From Rhodomyrtus psidioides (Eukaryota; Streptophyta; Magnoliopsida; Myrtales; Myrtaceae): DNA of 64,000 nt. The stretch is taken from NCBI GenBank assembly GCA_021437785.1, contig JAILYB010000101.1, positions 620,001 through 684,000 of the forward strand, written 5' to 3'. The notes under the pieces were generated by a model, which worked only from the letters and a program-made list of their open reading frames with translations, did no database searches and was not told the DNA's origin. This document shows positions 1 through 11,530 of the stretch, piece by piece (positions within the stretch are counted from its first letter, which is position 1; each line of letters opens with the position of its first letter). Both the position numbers and the translations under genes were made by a program.

Positions 1-664
1 CGACAAACCGAATAGGAACAGCAGCAGCAGCGAGTGGACGGCAGCAGCGACAACGAAGCACGAAGGTTGGTGCATGGCGGAGAGAGAGAGAACCGAGAGA
101 GAGATGTCGCAAGAGAGAAGTGTGCAAAAAATTCTGTCGTCCCCCTTAACCCTAAGCATAATGACGTATATATATAGTGGATATTAACCGTTGAGATTTC
201 CAACGAGATATCCACCGTAAGATTGAAATTTCTGATATTTGGGTTGGGATATCTTAATTTTCGGCCACCATGGGGGAGGGAAGGCTTTGGCCGAAAATTC
301 CCCCCTTTTAAATGGGCTCATGCGCGCGAATTTAGGGCCTAACCGGGTTTTAATTAATTTAATGGGTAATTAATAAAAAGCCTTGCTCTTAAGAATTAAA
401 ATGAACTGAAATGAATTTGAATTAAGCCCAATGTTCATGTGAAACTCGGGTACCCGAGTTGATAAATCAAAAATTCCAAATCGGCTTTGGTTCCGCCGCG
501 TGTTAAATTAAGCTCAATCGATTCGCCTTCGACTGACTGCCTATGCATGACAGAAAAAATAAATATGCAATGCATGGGAATTTATTTTTCGTGAGAATTA
601 TGTTTAACCCTCATTTTGTGAATAAATGAATGAATTTCTAAAATCCAAAATTTAGGTGTCAACA
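1..664 (-). mobile_element. Ty3/gypsy LTR fragment (minus orientation)
   Basis: The stretch ends at 664 in TTTAGGTGTCAACA, the reverse complement of the LTR start TGTTGACACCTAAA seen intact at 6519. It is therefore the 5' part of a minus-oriented gypsy LTR cut by the left edge of the window. The same terminus recurs at 19995 and 56959. No coding capacity was seen. It abuts a truncated copia fragment on the right. Confidence 0.7.
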
Positions 665-1303
665 AGCCTTAATCGAATAGCGAGAGATTTTCTCAGAAAA
701 ATACTCTCTAATTTCATCTATAAACCTGCGGCTATTTTTTGATCTAGTACCTTCTGCAAAACTTCATTCGTGAGATACAACTGAATAGTGGACAAAGCTT
801 TTTATCCAATTCTTCCCATGTTTCATTTGGTGTGGTTTTCGATTTCTTCCATTTACTAAATAGAGTTTTCTTCAAACCATGGTGCGTAACAATAGCTAAT
901 ATTCGAATCTGCCATAGGTTGAAACTATCAATCCCATCAAACTTTTCAATGTTAAATTTTGTTGTTAAACTTGAAGCTACAACCAGAAGATCAAAAAAAC
1001 CCTAAAGCTCTGATACCAGATTGTTATGACTAATGCGAAAACAATAACGAAATCAAAACTGAGAAGAAAAAATAAACACAAATATTTACGTGGAAACCCT
1101 TGCGGAAAAAACTACAAGAAGAGGATAAGCGAAATCCACTATAGAATCAAGGATTACAAAAGGTGGCTCTAAAAAAATAAAAAACTCTTTATGTCTCTGC
1201 TTCTTGATCTAATAGCTTGAGAAAGAGCAATATATATACTATATATTGCCCTGAAACCTTAACGGTAGCCCAAGCCCATAAAGAATTAAAGGCATACTCA
1301 ACA
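665..1303 (-). mobile_element. Truncated Ty1/copia element: 5' LTR, PBS and start of gag
   Basis: Read on the minus strand, a candidate LTR (1303 to 1022, TG...CA ends, about 282 bp) is followed by TGGTATCAGAGC (1018-1007), the classical primer site complementary to initiator Met tRNA. Next comes a copia gag N-terminus, readable to about 720, with the motif KFDGIDSFNLWQIRI. The rest of the element is missing where it meets the gypsy LTR end at 664. The outer LTR boundary at 1303 rests only on the CA terminus and is less sure than the PBS. Confidence 0.65.
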
Positions 1304-1519
1304 TAATATAATAAAAAAAATTGCTAAGCCACTCAAATAAAATTGTTAAATTCATATAGAAGTTGATAAATTTAAGATATTAATAAGACTGAAAATTAAA
1401 ATTCAATAAAACATAAAAAAAAACTTGAAATATTGAAAATCATACTAAATGGTAGTAATTTATCAAAAGTGAAGGAAAGAAATGAAATTGTGATTTTACG
1501 TGAACATCATGCAGACGAA

Positions 1520-2498
1520 TCTAGCTTGACAGGTACACATCTAGACACCCCCCGATCAATTGGATCCCAGGGATGAAGAGCATGAGGCTGCACAACATGC
1601 CCAACTTCATCGGACTCTCAAAATGGCGACAAGGTATTCGACTTCGCCACGGAGGTCGTCGACAAAGCGAACGAAGCCACATCGTCCACACCTTCGACGC
1701 ACTTGAACCAGACGTGCTCCACACTCTCTCCTCACTTACCCTTACGGTTTGCCTAGTCGGCTCGCTCCGCCCAGTCGGCTCGCTCCACTCATCGATCATG
1801 TCCGTCGAGACGAAACATTCGTATCCGAGCATATCAAGGGATCTGGATTCTCTACCTTTAAGGTAGAGAATCCTTGCCCCATATCAAGGGCAATCTATGG
1901 GAAGAATACAGTGAGTGCCTCCAATGGCTAAACTCCAAGAAGCCGAAATCCGTGATTTACATCAACTTCGGGAGTCACGAACAGTAGGTGGGGTTCGCGA
2001 TAGGCCTGGCGCATGATAAGCACTGCTTTTTGTGGATTTTGAGGCCCAACCTCGTGAATGGAGAGGCCATGATCCTTCCTGACAAGTTCGTCCAAGAGAC
2101 GAAGGAGAGACGTTTCGTCTCGGGGTGGTGCCCGCAGGAGAAAGTGTTGAGCCACCCTTCGGTCGGGAGGTTCTAGAAGCACTGCGGCCCGTGGGTGGAA
2201 CTCGTGCATCGAGAGCCTATCAGCCGGAGTGCCGATGCTGTGCGAGCTGAGCTTTGGGGACCAGAGGACGAACAGCAAGCACGTATGCGACAAGTGGGAA
2301 GATGGGTTGAAGATTGGTGGGGGCGTGAAGAGGGACGAACTGGAGAGGCTAGTGAGGGAGTTGATGATGGATGGACAGGTTGGAAAGAAGAGGAGAAGCA
2401 AGGTCATGGATGAAGGAGTTGGCCGAAGAAGCGGTTGGTGAACATGGGTCGTCTTGTCCATGAATTTGGACAAGCTCGTGAAGGAATTCTCGTCTTAA
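1520..2498 (+). pseudogene. UGT85-like UDP-glycosyltransferase pseudogene (C-terminal part)
   Basis: Family 1 glycosyltransferases move glucose from UDP-glucose to small acceptors in the cytosol. Pieces of the C-terminal half appear in order but in shifting frames: WIPGMKSMRLHNMPNF (about 1560), VVDKANEATSIVHTFDALEPDVLHT-like text, NSKKPKSVIYINFGSHE (1928-1983), then the start of the sugar-donor (PSPG) box, GWCPQEKVLSHPSVG (2127-2170). A stop codon and frameshifts destroy the rest of the box. The tail NLDKLVKEFSS ends at TAA 2496-2498. The N-terminal acceptor half is absent, and a copia LTR lies about 220 bp upstream. Order and motifs fit UGT85; the exact subfamily is inferred. It cannot make an active enzyme. 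Confidence 0.8.
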
Positions 2499-2719
2499 AT
2501 AATTGAGCAAGGGTTGGTTTTCTTTCGTTTGTATTTTGCCTCCTCATATTTGTCCTAATAATGATGTCTGTCTTATATTATGACCATCAAATATGGACTC
2601 AAATGTGATTGGTTTTTTTTAACAAAAAAAAGAACATTTCATTTCATCAAGGATAAGCCCAATAACTACTAAAAGGGGGCTTCGGCTCATATAAGATTCC
2701 AAAGATTTCGAGAAGGTTA

Positions 2720-2949
2720 TGTTGGAGGTTAGGGTTTGAGAGAGCAGAAAGGGTTTTGTCTGCTTGAAGTATTACACCAAGAGACGTCAAATTTGGAACG
2801 CTCAACGGTGTTACCTCCAGCGTAGGAAACCCTAGAGTTATATGCAAGCTACTAGGCTTCAGCTCATATGGATCCAAATAACCATGCTTTCACCTATTGG
2901 GTTTATATGTGAACATATTATATGGACCATATTAATAATATATCCAACA
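2720..2949 (-). repeat. 3' LTR of the copia element
   Basis: It begins TGTTGGAGGTTAGGG and ends ATATCCAACA on the plus strand. It pairs with 10831-11060 at equal length, and the preceding GGTTA matches the base run after the other LTR. Confidence 0.95.
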
Positions 2950-4114
2950 ATCTCCTCCTATGTTCACCATACAGCATAATCCAATACGATTGTCAGTGTA
3001 ATGTTCAAACAAATATGAATCATCCACATTCTGTCCAAGACAATCAACTCGGATCGATCTAAGAGTTTTAATATTAAAATATTAAACTCGATCATCATTT
3101 GCAATCAAAATAAGTGAATCATCCTTACTATGAATTTGTTCACAATCAACATATGCATAACAGTCAAGTATAAGTAGGCCATTCAAAATAGTTCAAGGCC
3201 TTACAAATATAAGAAACTAACATAATAATGTTCACAAAATAGAGATATCAAAATGTAAGTCTCAAGTAAATGGACTCCATCAAAATGGGCAATAGCAGGT
3301 GAACTATCAAGTCCCCACACGCTCTAAATAATAAATATTCATTCATCAAGTAGGTCATCATGATCAAGATCCTGCTTATTAAGCTCTCCTCCATCTCTGT
3401 CATTCCCTGTAGAATGTCAAATATGAATTTCATATTATCATGAATGCAATCATTTGAATAGTCTACTAAAAGTGTCTAGTTCTGCTAAAAGAACTTAGCA
3501 TTATAACATCAGCCAGAGAAGAACATATATTAATGTCATAAAGTATCATAATATCATGTTCATAAGCATCAAGCCAGTTTCATAAATCATGAACAAGGCC
3601 TAAACAGTTTAATTTACAAAGAGCCATCAACTTAAGTTTATTTATAAGAGAATAACCATTGTCTAGTTTCAAATAACAAGACCAATAGTCAACTCACTTA
3701 CAATAACCTAGTCACGTAATATCATGTTTCAATTAAGAACAAGATCAACATGCTTCTCATGCAAATAACTATTTCTATGTTTCAATTTGGAATGTCACAA
3801 TTACTAATTTCTTAAAGTCAAATAATCTAGCATCAAATTTGGAATGGGATCATTTAACCAAAAGGATAGTCCAACCTAGTTGGATTGTATCATCAAGTTT
3901 GGAATGACACAAGCTTCCCAGATAGAACCTTTGAATTAGGTTAAAGTCATCTTCATCAAGTTTGGAAAGAGATAACTCACCCTTTTCAAATTCATCAGCA
4001 ACCATGAACATCGATGAAACACATAAACTGTGCTTATCATTTTGGCCAACAAAAGAAGATTCGATAATTCAAAACACACAACAAAAATGTAAGTAAATGG
4101 TAATTAAGACTTGT
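2950..4114 (-). other. Non-coding 3' region of the copia element
   Basis: About 1.2 kb between the RNase H end and the 3' LTR. It is AT-rich with no convincing ORF or domain. The polypurine tract is at its left end. It is long for a copia 3' leader and may hold decayed sequence. Confidence 0.6.
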
Positions 4115-5510
4115 CTACATAGTCTTTAACCCCATTTTCCCCACTGTTTTGAATAATCGATCTTTAGGCAAAACTTTTGTGAGAGCATCGGCCAAGTTAT
4201 CTTTTGATCTCACATCGATCAAGGTGATAACTTCTTGGTCTCTCAAATAATTCAATAACGCATGTCTCAGTCTCACATGTCTTCTCTTTGAATTAAAGAG
4301 AGCCTTCTTGACGACTTGGACGGCTGCTTGATTATCACAGAACAGGCTTAAAGAATTAATCTTTAGTCGAGTCAAAGGAATATCCATAATCATATTCTTT
4401 ATCCACTTTGCCTCTTCGCCGGCTGAAACTAAAGCAAAAAATTTTGATTCCATAGACAACAATGCAATACAAGTCTGTCTTTTAAATTTTCAAGTAATAG
4501 TAGCTCCACCCAACGTGAATACATATCCACTTGTGGACTTACTATTTCCAATCTCTGAGCACCATGAGGCATCAGAATATCCATCCACAGTTGGAGGAAA
4601 ATCAGAGTAACATAGAGCATAATCTTTAGTACCTTTAAGGTATCTCATCAGCCTATTGATGGCATCTCAATGCTCTTTACTAGGGTTACTAGTGAAACGA
4701 CTCAGCATGCCAACTGTAAAAGCAATGTCAGGTCTAGTGCATCTCATAGCATACATGAGACTACCAATCAGTTTCGAGTACTTTAGCTGATCCACGCTGG
4801 TCCCTTCATTAGGACTTAGTCTTTTATTAGAATCACATGGTGTCTCAATCGGTTTACACTCACTGTATCCCTAGGTAGAAAGTTGTTGTTCAATATAATG
4901 AGTCTGGCTAAGGGAGATGACTTGCCTTTCAAAACTTACTTTCATACCAAGAATGGTATTAGCAATACCAAGATCTTTCATGTCAAATTCTTTAGCTAAA
5001 GTAGCTTTTACGTCACTCACTACAGAATGATCGGAACCAAGAATTAACATGTTATCAACATACAAGCAAATGATGACTATCTTATTTGATATAGAACGAT
5101 GTAAAGGCATTTATCTGAGTAACTAGACTGGAAGCCATAACTCTTTACCATTTTTGTCAAACTTAAGATGCCACATCTTAGGTGCTTGTTTAATACCATA
5201 CAAAGATTTGTTCAATTTATAAACTTTGTCCTCAAGGTCTTTCATGACATACCATTCTGGTTGTTCCACGTAAATTTCTTCATTTAACTCTCCATTTAGA
5301 AAAGCTATTTTTACATCCATTTGGTGCACTACAAAGTGTTCAATAGATGCCAAAGCAAGAATAATTCTTATAGTTGATAGATAACGCACAGATGAATAGA
5401 CATCAAAATAATCTATTCCACTCTGTTGTTTATAGCCTTTAGCTACTAAACGTGCTTTATATCTGGCTATTGATCCATCACTATTCAGTTTCTTCTTCAA
5501 TACCCACCTA
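4115..5510 (-). pseudogene. Copia reverse transcriptase and RNase H (broken)
   Basis: Minus-strand pieces at 5500-5123, 5110-4871, 4620-4429 and 4462-4115 give the copia RT core (QMDVKIAFLNGEL, LYGIKQAPKMWH, ICLYVDNMLILG) and RNase H (MESKFFALVSAGEEAKW, FCDNQAAVQ, KDNLADALTK). Stops and frame changes separate them. The usual catalytic YVDD reads YVDN at about 5050, so the second aspartate is lost. Not functional. Confidence 0.9.
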
Positions 5511-5514
5511 CAGC

Positions 5515-6513
5515 CTATATAGCCTTAGCCCCTTTTGGCAAATTAACTAGCTGCCAAGTGTGGTTCTGTAGCAGATAGCTCATTTCATCATCTATAGCTT
5601 CTTCCCAAAGTAGAGATTCCTTAGATCTCATTGCTTCATGATAGGAGAATGGATCATCCTCTAAATGGTAAGTAACAAAGTTTTCACCAAAACTTTTGGG
5701 AACTATCTCTCTTGTAGATACTCTAACTGGATTCGGTTCAACAACCAGCTGTGTAGGATTAGTGTCAGAAGGGCCTGTTTCAAATTCTACAGGAGACTCT
5801 ATAATCATATTTGTAGATCTAGAAACACTCAAGCTATGATCTCTGAGAAACTTATTCTCAAAGAATTCTGCATCTCTAGATTCTATCATTGCGTTAGTAG
5901 ATAAATCCAAAAATCTATCTACAGCACTATCTTCTGCACTACCTAGATATATACAAGTAATCGTTCTAGGTCCCACATTAGGTCTCTTAGGATCTTGTAT
6001 TCTTACATAAGCAATACAGCCCCAAGTCTTAAGAGCATCATATCTACAATGATGCTTATGCCATATCTCATAAGATGTCATAGTCAACTTAGAGTGCGAC
6101 AACCTGTTTAAGATGTGATTAGCAGTTAGAACTGCTTCTCCCCAGTAGAAGGAAGGCACGCCAGCTGTAAGTAACATGGAATTTAGCATTTCAATTAACG
6201 TTCTATTCTTACGCTCGGCAACACCATTTGATTGGGGTAAGTAAGGAGCAGTGATTTCAAGTATTATCCCCTCTGAAGCACAAAATTCCTTAAACCCTGT
6301 CATTGCATATTCACCTCCTTTATCACTCCTAAACCTCTTAATTTTCAAGTTGAGTTGATTTTCTACTCTAGATTTGAAAATCTTAAACTTTTCAAAAGCC
6401 TCATCTTTCGATTCCAATAAATAAACATGACAATATCTAGAAAAATCATCTATGAATGTTATTAAATACTTCCAACCACCTCTAGTAATGTAATTTATAA
6501 AGTCGCAAAGGTC
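5515..6513 (-). pseudogene. Copia integrase, main part, up to the solo-LTR insertion
   Basis: The integrase core is readable with all three DDE-type acidic positions visible: D in TFIDDFSRY (about 6450), D in RFRSDKGGEY (about 6320) and E in NGVAERKNR (about 6230). The reading frame continues to the 6514-6518 target duplication, where the solo LTR splits it. The upstream integrase residues resume at 8832. The downstream text includes the usual copia linker into RT (MSYLLQNHTWQLVNLPKGAK). Confidence 0.9.
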
Positions 6514-6518
6514 AGAAT

Positions 6519-8826
6519 TGTTGACACCTAAATTTTGATCAACTTTTTTTATTATTTTTATTTTTATTTTTATTTTTGTATTTATTATTTTATTTTATTT
6601 TTGAAAATTCATAGAAAATCCATAAAAAGTTGAAAAATTGAAAAATCAATTTTGGTGACCTTAGCCAAGCTAAATGAACCATTTTGACCAAAAAAATAAT
6701 TTTCATAATTTTTATTTTTTTAATATATTTTCGAAAAATATTAAAAAAAAGAAAAAAAAAAAGAGAAAAAGAAAATTAAGAAAAATAATATTTGAGGTCA
6801 CAAAGATGTATAAAAATAGTCGGTATTTTTATTTTTATTTTATCTATTTTCTAACCTCATAAATAGTAAAATTCAGGTTTGATTTTAGGTGTTCTCTGAT
6901 CACCATAAAATTGAATTTGACAAAAATATTAGTAATGATTAAAAGGAAAAGGAGGGAAACATCATCATTTAAAAGGAAAAGGGGACTAATGATTTTGTCT
7001 TCTCTTTTTGTTATTTTATTTTATTTTTACTTTTATTATTTTATTATTTTATTATTTTATTATTTTATTATTATTATTATTATTATATTTTTTTTCTCTC
7101 TCTCTCCCCCACTCCCTCTCTCCTTCCCGCTGCCTATTTAGCTCCTCCTCCTCCTCCTCCTTCTTCTTCTTCCTCTCTCCTCTTCCTTCCATTTTTTCTC
7201 TCTTTTCTCTCTTCCACCAAACAGCTCGCCGACCAGACCCAAAACCGTCCGGTTTTTCGGCCATAACTCTTTCGTTAGGAATCGTATAAGAACGAGCCAT
7301 ATACTGTTAGAAAGCTTATTCTCTTGCCGTTCTAACGACATATTGTGAGTCCAATTTGGCCCAGCCATCTGCCTTGTAGAGCCGTTTGAATGAGCAAAGG
7401 TCGCTGCTGACCCTGTACCGACCAGTTTCTGCCGCCGCCGTCGTCCTCCACGATCAGCCATTCCGGCGACCTTTCCGACTCCCTCTGACCACCACAGGTT
7501 AAGTTAAGATGTCCTTAACAATTTCCCGTTGGTTTCATGAATTTTCGAGGTCTGGTTAAATTATGTTGATTTTTTGAAAAACAGTCGACGAAAATCGAGC
7601 GAATTGAGGTGTTGTGGTCATATCTCACTCATTTGGACTCCTTTTAAGGTGAAATTTTCGGTGATGGCTTCCTAAGAGGATAGGCTATGTTCTGGAGTTT
7701 TAAGGTTGTTGAATATTTGCTGTGTATTTACTTTATGTCATAGCATTTCTATATTTCGCATAAAAGACCCAGAATCGGAAGGCCGAGCCTCCTGTTGGTG
7801 TCTAAATATTTGCTGTGTATTTACTTTATGTCATAGCATTTCTATATTTCGCATAAAAGACCCAGAATCGGAAGGCCGAGCCTCCTATTGGTGTCTAAAT
7901 ATTTGTTGTGTATTTACTTTATGTCATAGCATTTCTATATTTCGCATAAAAGACCCAGAATCGGAAGGCTAAGCCTCCTATTGGTGTCCAAGGTGTTTTA
8001 TTTATTTATTTTCTGTAAATTATATTGTGCTACCCCAGAATCGGAAGGCCGAGCCTCCTGCTGGTGGTTTATACCCCCCACACATTGTTGCACGAGCACC
8101 GACGGACTCCGACGTCGTAAAATTCACCGGATCCCATCTCCTTTGCTTATGTTTATGTTGTATAATGACTCAATAATCTTCTTTATTTTTTGCATTGTGT
8201 TGCGTCCTATAAAAACAAAAACAAAAAAATGCTAGATTGGATGGTTGCAGATGAGCCACGTGTCGTGACCCGATGATTTTCAGAATAAAAAATATTTTTA
8301 ACATTAAAAATGAATTTCGAATTTTACAAAAATTAAAATGATTCGATTGTCACCGAGACGCCACGTGGCGAGTTAGGGACCGTTCAGTTGGGACTTATTT
8401 TCAGGAAATTTATAAAAAAAAAATCAAATAAAAAAAATTCAAAAAAAAGTGAATTATTAAGGAAAAATTCAAAAAAAAAATTTGAGAAAAATTGCAGAAA
8501 ATTCAATCAACTTAGGTACCGAAAGGGCGTCAACTCTGACAGTTGACGTAACTAAGTCCCCGAACCCATTTCTCTGGTTATCGTAGAATTGAATAGAAAC
8601 TCCCGACTATTCAATAGGGTGGTCCAATCATACCCTCCAAAAAATGATTGGTGGCGACTCCATGGCATGCACACTTAGCACATGTCACTAGATCACACTG
8701 AAGGTCGACTACGCATACCTCCATTGCGATTTGGGTAACGGGCCTTGGGAGAAGCCTGCGTCCGACCAGACTGGACGGCCCATTAGCCCTCGAGAGCCCA
8801 CGGCGAACCTCGAGAGGGTCGCGACA
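6519..8826 (+). mobile_element. Solo gypsy LTR (2308 bp) nested in the copia integrase
   Basis: It starts TGTTGACACC at 6519 and ends GGTCGCGACA at 8826, flanked by AGAAT at 6514-6518 and 8827-8831. On the minus strand the copia integrase reads LLELIHS before the insertion and SDLCDF after it, and removing one AGAAT plus the insert restores continuity. Only one LTR and no internal region remains, the product expected of LTR-LTR recombination. The right 600 bp match the right end of the LTR at 53965-56959 (shared TAGGTACCGAAAGGGCGT and GGTGGCGACTCCA blocks). Confidence 0.93.
7711..7990 (+). repeat. Three tandem copies of a 93-bp unit inside the solo LTR
   Basis: Copies begin near 7712, 7805 and 7898 with near-identical sequence, including CCCAGAATCGGAAGG and GAGCCTCCT. 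A partial fourth copy (CCCAGAATCGGAAGG...CCTCC) is at about 8034-8068. Because 93 is a multiple of three the units stay open in one frame, but there is no sign that a protein is made. It may be a promoter or enhancer-type LTR repeat. Confidence 0.9.
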
Positions 8827-8831
8827 AGAAT

Positions 8832-9471
8832 GTATTAGCTCAAGAAGTTGTGTGCTTTTAGAAACCAACTTAAAAGGTTTTCTAGTGATCTTAGCCTGTG
8901 CACACACTTCACATTTGTCAAATCGAATAGAAGTATCCAATGAAATGTTGTGAGTTTTAGCTAGATGTTGCATTTTCCTATAGTTCACATGTCCAAGTCT
9001 GTTGTGTAACAACTTTGGATCAATCAAAGTAGAGCTCACATGATTTATGCTATCAGCATCTAAACTCAACCTATACATACCATTAGCCATGAACGCACAA
9101 CCGAAATAACGTGAGTTAACTGATAAAGTTACTCTATCATTCATAGTTGAAAATGACATACCAACTTTATCAAGTAAACTCATAGAAATCAAATTCTTTT
9201 TCAGTAAAGGTACTACTCTAACATGTTTCAGAGTTAGTAATTTACCTGAAGAAAGCACCAAATTTGCAGTTCCAGCATGAATCACATCTGCCTCACCACC
9301 ATTGCAATTTTCCATGGTGTCTTTCACTTCCGTGACCTCAGTGAGTAAGTTCTTATCATTTGTAACATGACAAGTAGCGCCACTATCCAACCACCACTCA
9401 GAAGAGACACTGACATTTCCATTCTTCATCATTGCAATAAAGGCTTGAGGCTCAAACTCATTAACTAGCAT
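8832..9471 (-). pseudogene. Copia protease and GAG-pre-integrase
   Basis: The aspartic protease core WWLDSGATCHVTN is at about 9390-9350. It is followed by the pre-integrase zinc-binding segment LLHNRLGHVNYRKMQHLA ... CEVCAQAK (about 9040-8895) and LLELIHS at the insertion point. ORF text to the left of 8832 on this strand belongs to the inserted LTR, not to the element. Confidence 0.9.
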
Positions 9472-9540
9472 ATTAGCCTCATTTTGTGGTGTGACGCTCT
9501 TTGGCTTCTTTGGTAGCTTACACTCTGCTGCCCAGTGACC

Positions 9541-10290
9541 TCACTTTCCACAGTTATGGCACTTGCCCTTCTTCTTCCTTTTGGAGATAGTCTTTTTGGC
9601 CTCTAACTGTGAAGAGAATTCACCTTTTGGTGACTTGAATTTTTTCTGAGGTTTATTGGAATGTGAAACAAAATTGGCAACTAACTTTTGTTGACCTACT
9701 TGTTCCAAACTCTTTCTAGTAATATTTTGATCCTCAATGTGAATATACCTCTTTAATTCATCCAGTCCCATCTGTTCTTTCTGTCTATGCATTTCAGTCT
9801 TAAAAGAACTTCATTCAGCAGGTAGCTTATTCAGCACAAGACCAACAAAGAGATTATCAGACATATCAGAGTTATCATCTTTCATCTTGTTCCTCATGTT
9901 CTCAAGTTCAATTAACTGAGATGTGATACTCGAATTCATATTGAATTTAAAGTCAAAGAACTTCTCCGCTAGGAGATTTTTAGAGAGCCCCTCTTATTTT
10001 TGGAACTGAGCGTTCAAGTAATCCCATATCTCTTTCGCTGTCTTATACTTACTATAAGTCATAGTTAGACGAGGATTTAGAGAGGTCAACAAGTAATCTC
10101 TACAAAAATCTTCATCTTTGTTCCAGTGATATTCATCCACTTCTTCAATGGTAGATGCAAAATCACTTAATACAGTATAGAATATTTCACGTTCTTTCAT
10201 GCCAAATTGAACGTGCGATTTCCAATCATGAAATTCAGTCACAACAAATGATTGCAGCTTTATAATATCATAGGAACTATGTTTTGCCAT
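9541..10290 (-). pseudogene. Copia gag (nucleocapsid), frameshifted
   Basis: The N-terminal gag segment (10290-9994) contains FHDWKSHVQFGM and AKEIWDYLNAQFQK, the UBN2-type gag fold. A second piece (9792-9541) ends in the zinc knuckle start CHNCGK at 9541. The two are out of frame with each other and the zinc knuckle runs into a stop. Confidence 0.85.
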
Positions 10291-10830
10291 TCCAATCAGA
10301 GCAAAAAGTTAGAAAGAGTGCACCTTGAAATCCTCGAAGCTCACAAAGTCGAATGACGCCTCTAACCTTGGTCAAACTGCTCTGTAGAGATGAAATTTGC
10401 CAAAACAGACCCCAAAAATATGTCCGGAGCGCCTAAAAATCTTAAGATGGGCTGCCCTCATCGCTGAAAATTCGCCAGAAATACAGTGCTATAGTAACCG
10501 CGCTTGCTATAGTACTGTGCGTGCTACAGTACCGCGAAACTTCTGGCGGCCGTATCTCCTTCGTCCGACCTCTGTTTGACGCAAGTGACCACTCAAAACG
10601 TTCGTATCGACAAGTAGAACAAAACCCAAGTGATCTCAACCTCTGAAATTGGCTATATTTTCTGGGTTCTTGATTCAAATATTTCGGCTATCCGAATTTC
10701 AAACTCAGATCCCGGCCAAACCAACCGTCGAAATCGAAAGTAACTTATACCTGCAAGTTCTTCTCGACGATATCTTCAAATAGACACCTTGCTCGCTCAA
10801 ATTCGACACACGAACATAATACTTCAAGAT

Positions 10831-11060
10831 TGTTAGAGGTTATGGTTTGAGAGAGTAGAAAGGGTTTTGTCTGCTTGAAGTATTACACAAAGAGACGTCA
10901 AATTTGGAACGCTCAACGGTGTTACCTCCAGCGTAGGAAACCCTAGAGTTATATACAAGCTACTGGGCTCCAGCCCATATGGACCCAAATAACCATACTT
11001 TCACCTATGAGGCTTATATGTGAACATATTATCTAGACTATATTAATAATATTTCCAACA
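10831..11060 (-). repeat. 5' LTR of the copia element
   Basis: 230 bp, TGTTAGAGGTTATGG...ATTTCCAACA on the plus strand, followed by the target duplication GGTTA. Sequence just inside it (10830 leftwards, read on minus) does not match the usual initiator-Met primer site, so the primer of this family is unknown to me. Confidence 0.95.
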
Positions 11061-11530
11061 GGTTAAAGACTCCATTGTATGGCAAAATACTGCCTTATAG
11101 GAGGCCTTAACAATCGAGTCTACTATCTGATTTACTTTTCCATTATAGTGGGCCAAAGGAACAGTTGGTAAATGTGCCAGTAGAATGGTACAATCAGCTA
11201 TAAGCACGGTGGCAACCCAGCGAGCAATATCTAAGCCTAAAAGACAATTAATCAAAGTCAAGTAGATTCCAGCAAGTATTTCAATTTGTCTTTTCCCCTT
11301 GTGCATAAAGTAGCTTTAGAGTTTGAAGGCAAGCAAGGGTTTCAACATTCATCGCCGAGCTTACCCTCACCAATTCACCGAATCCATCCATGATCATAAC
11401 CTAGAAGTCACGGAAAACACCAGCGATGGAGCCTTCTGTCGAACCTTCAATGTAGGATCCGTCGATGTTCCACTTCAGGGTCCCTTTCTCTGGTGGTCGC
11501 CACAGATCGGGTGAGTGGTTGTCCTCTGAG
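11043..11530 (-). pseudogene. RNase H-like (RVT_3) fragment of a non-LTR element or host homolog
   Basis: On the minus strand from about 11515 downwards: LKWNIDGSYIEGST, then GSIAGVFRDF, a stop, DGFGELVRVSSAMNVETLACLQTLKLL. After a further frame change comes LLAHLPTVPLAHYNGKVNQIVDSIVKA. This is the plant RNase H-like domain usually found at the end of LINE ORF2 (D in NIDGS, E in NVETLA, D in QIVDSIVK). It has at least one stop and one frameshift. The copia element inserted into its 3' part: the GGTTA duplication lies at 11061. Confidence 0.7.

Larger units (their letters stand above)
2720..11060 (-). mobile_element. Complete but decayed Ty1/copia retrotransposon, interrupted by a solo LTR
   Basis: Two 230-bp LTRs (2720-2949 and 10831-11060) with TG...CA ends are flanked by the 5-bp target duplication GGTTA (2715-2719 and 11061-11065). 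Gag, protease, integrase, RT and RNase H remnants lie between them in copia order on the minus strand. The purine-rich tract AGGAGGAGAT lies next to the left (3') LTR. Without the 2.3 kb insertion at 6519-8826 the element is about 6.0 kb. The LTRs differ at about 17 of 230 positions by eye, and the ORFs carry stops and frameshifts, so it is an old, inactive copy. Confidence 0.95.

Noticed and set aside
7008..7289. Open frames in the TTATT/CT-rich part of the solo LTR
   Set aside because: Homopolymer and microsatellite translation only.
8034..8235. Open frame after the 93-bp units as a true LTR protein
   Set aside because: Openness follows from the repeat length being a multiple of three; no start context or domain.
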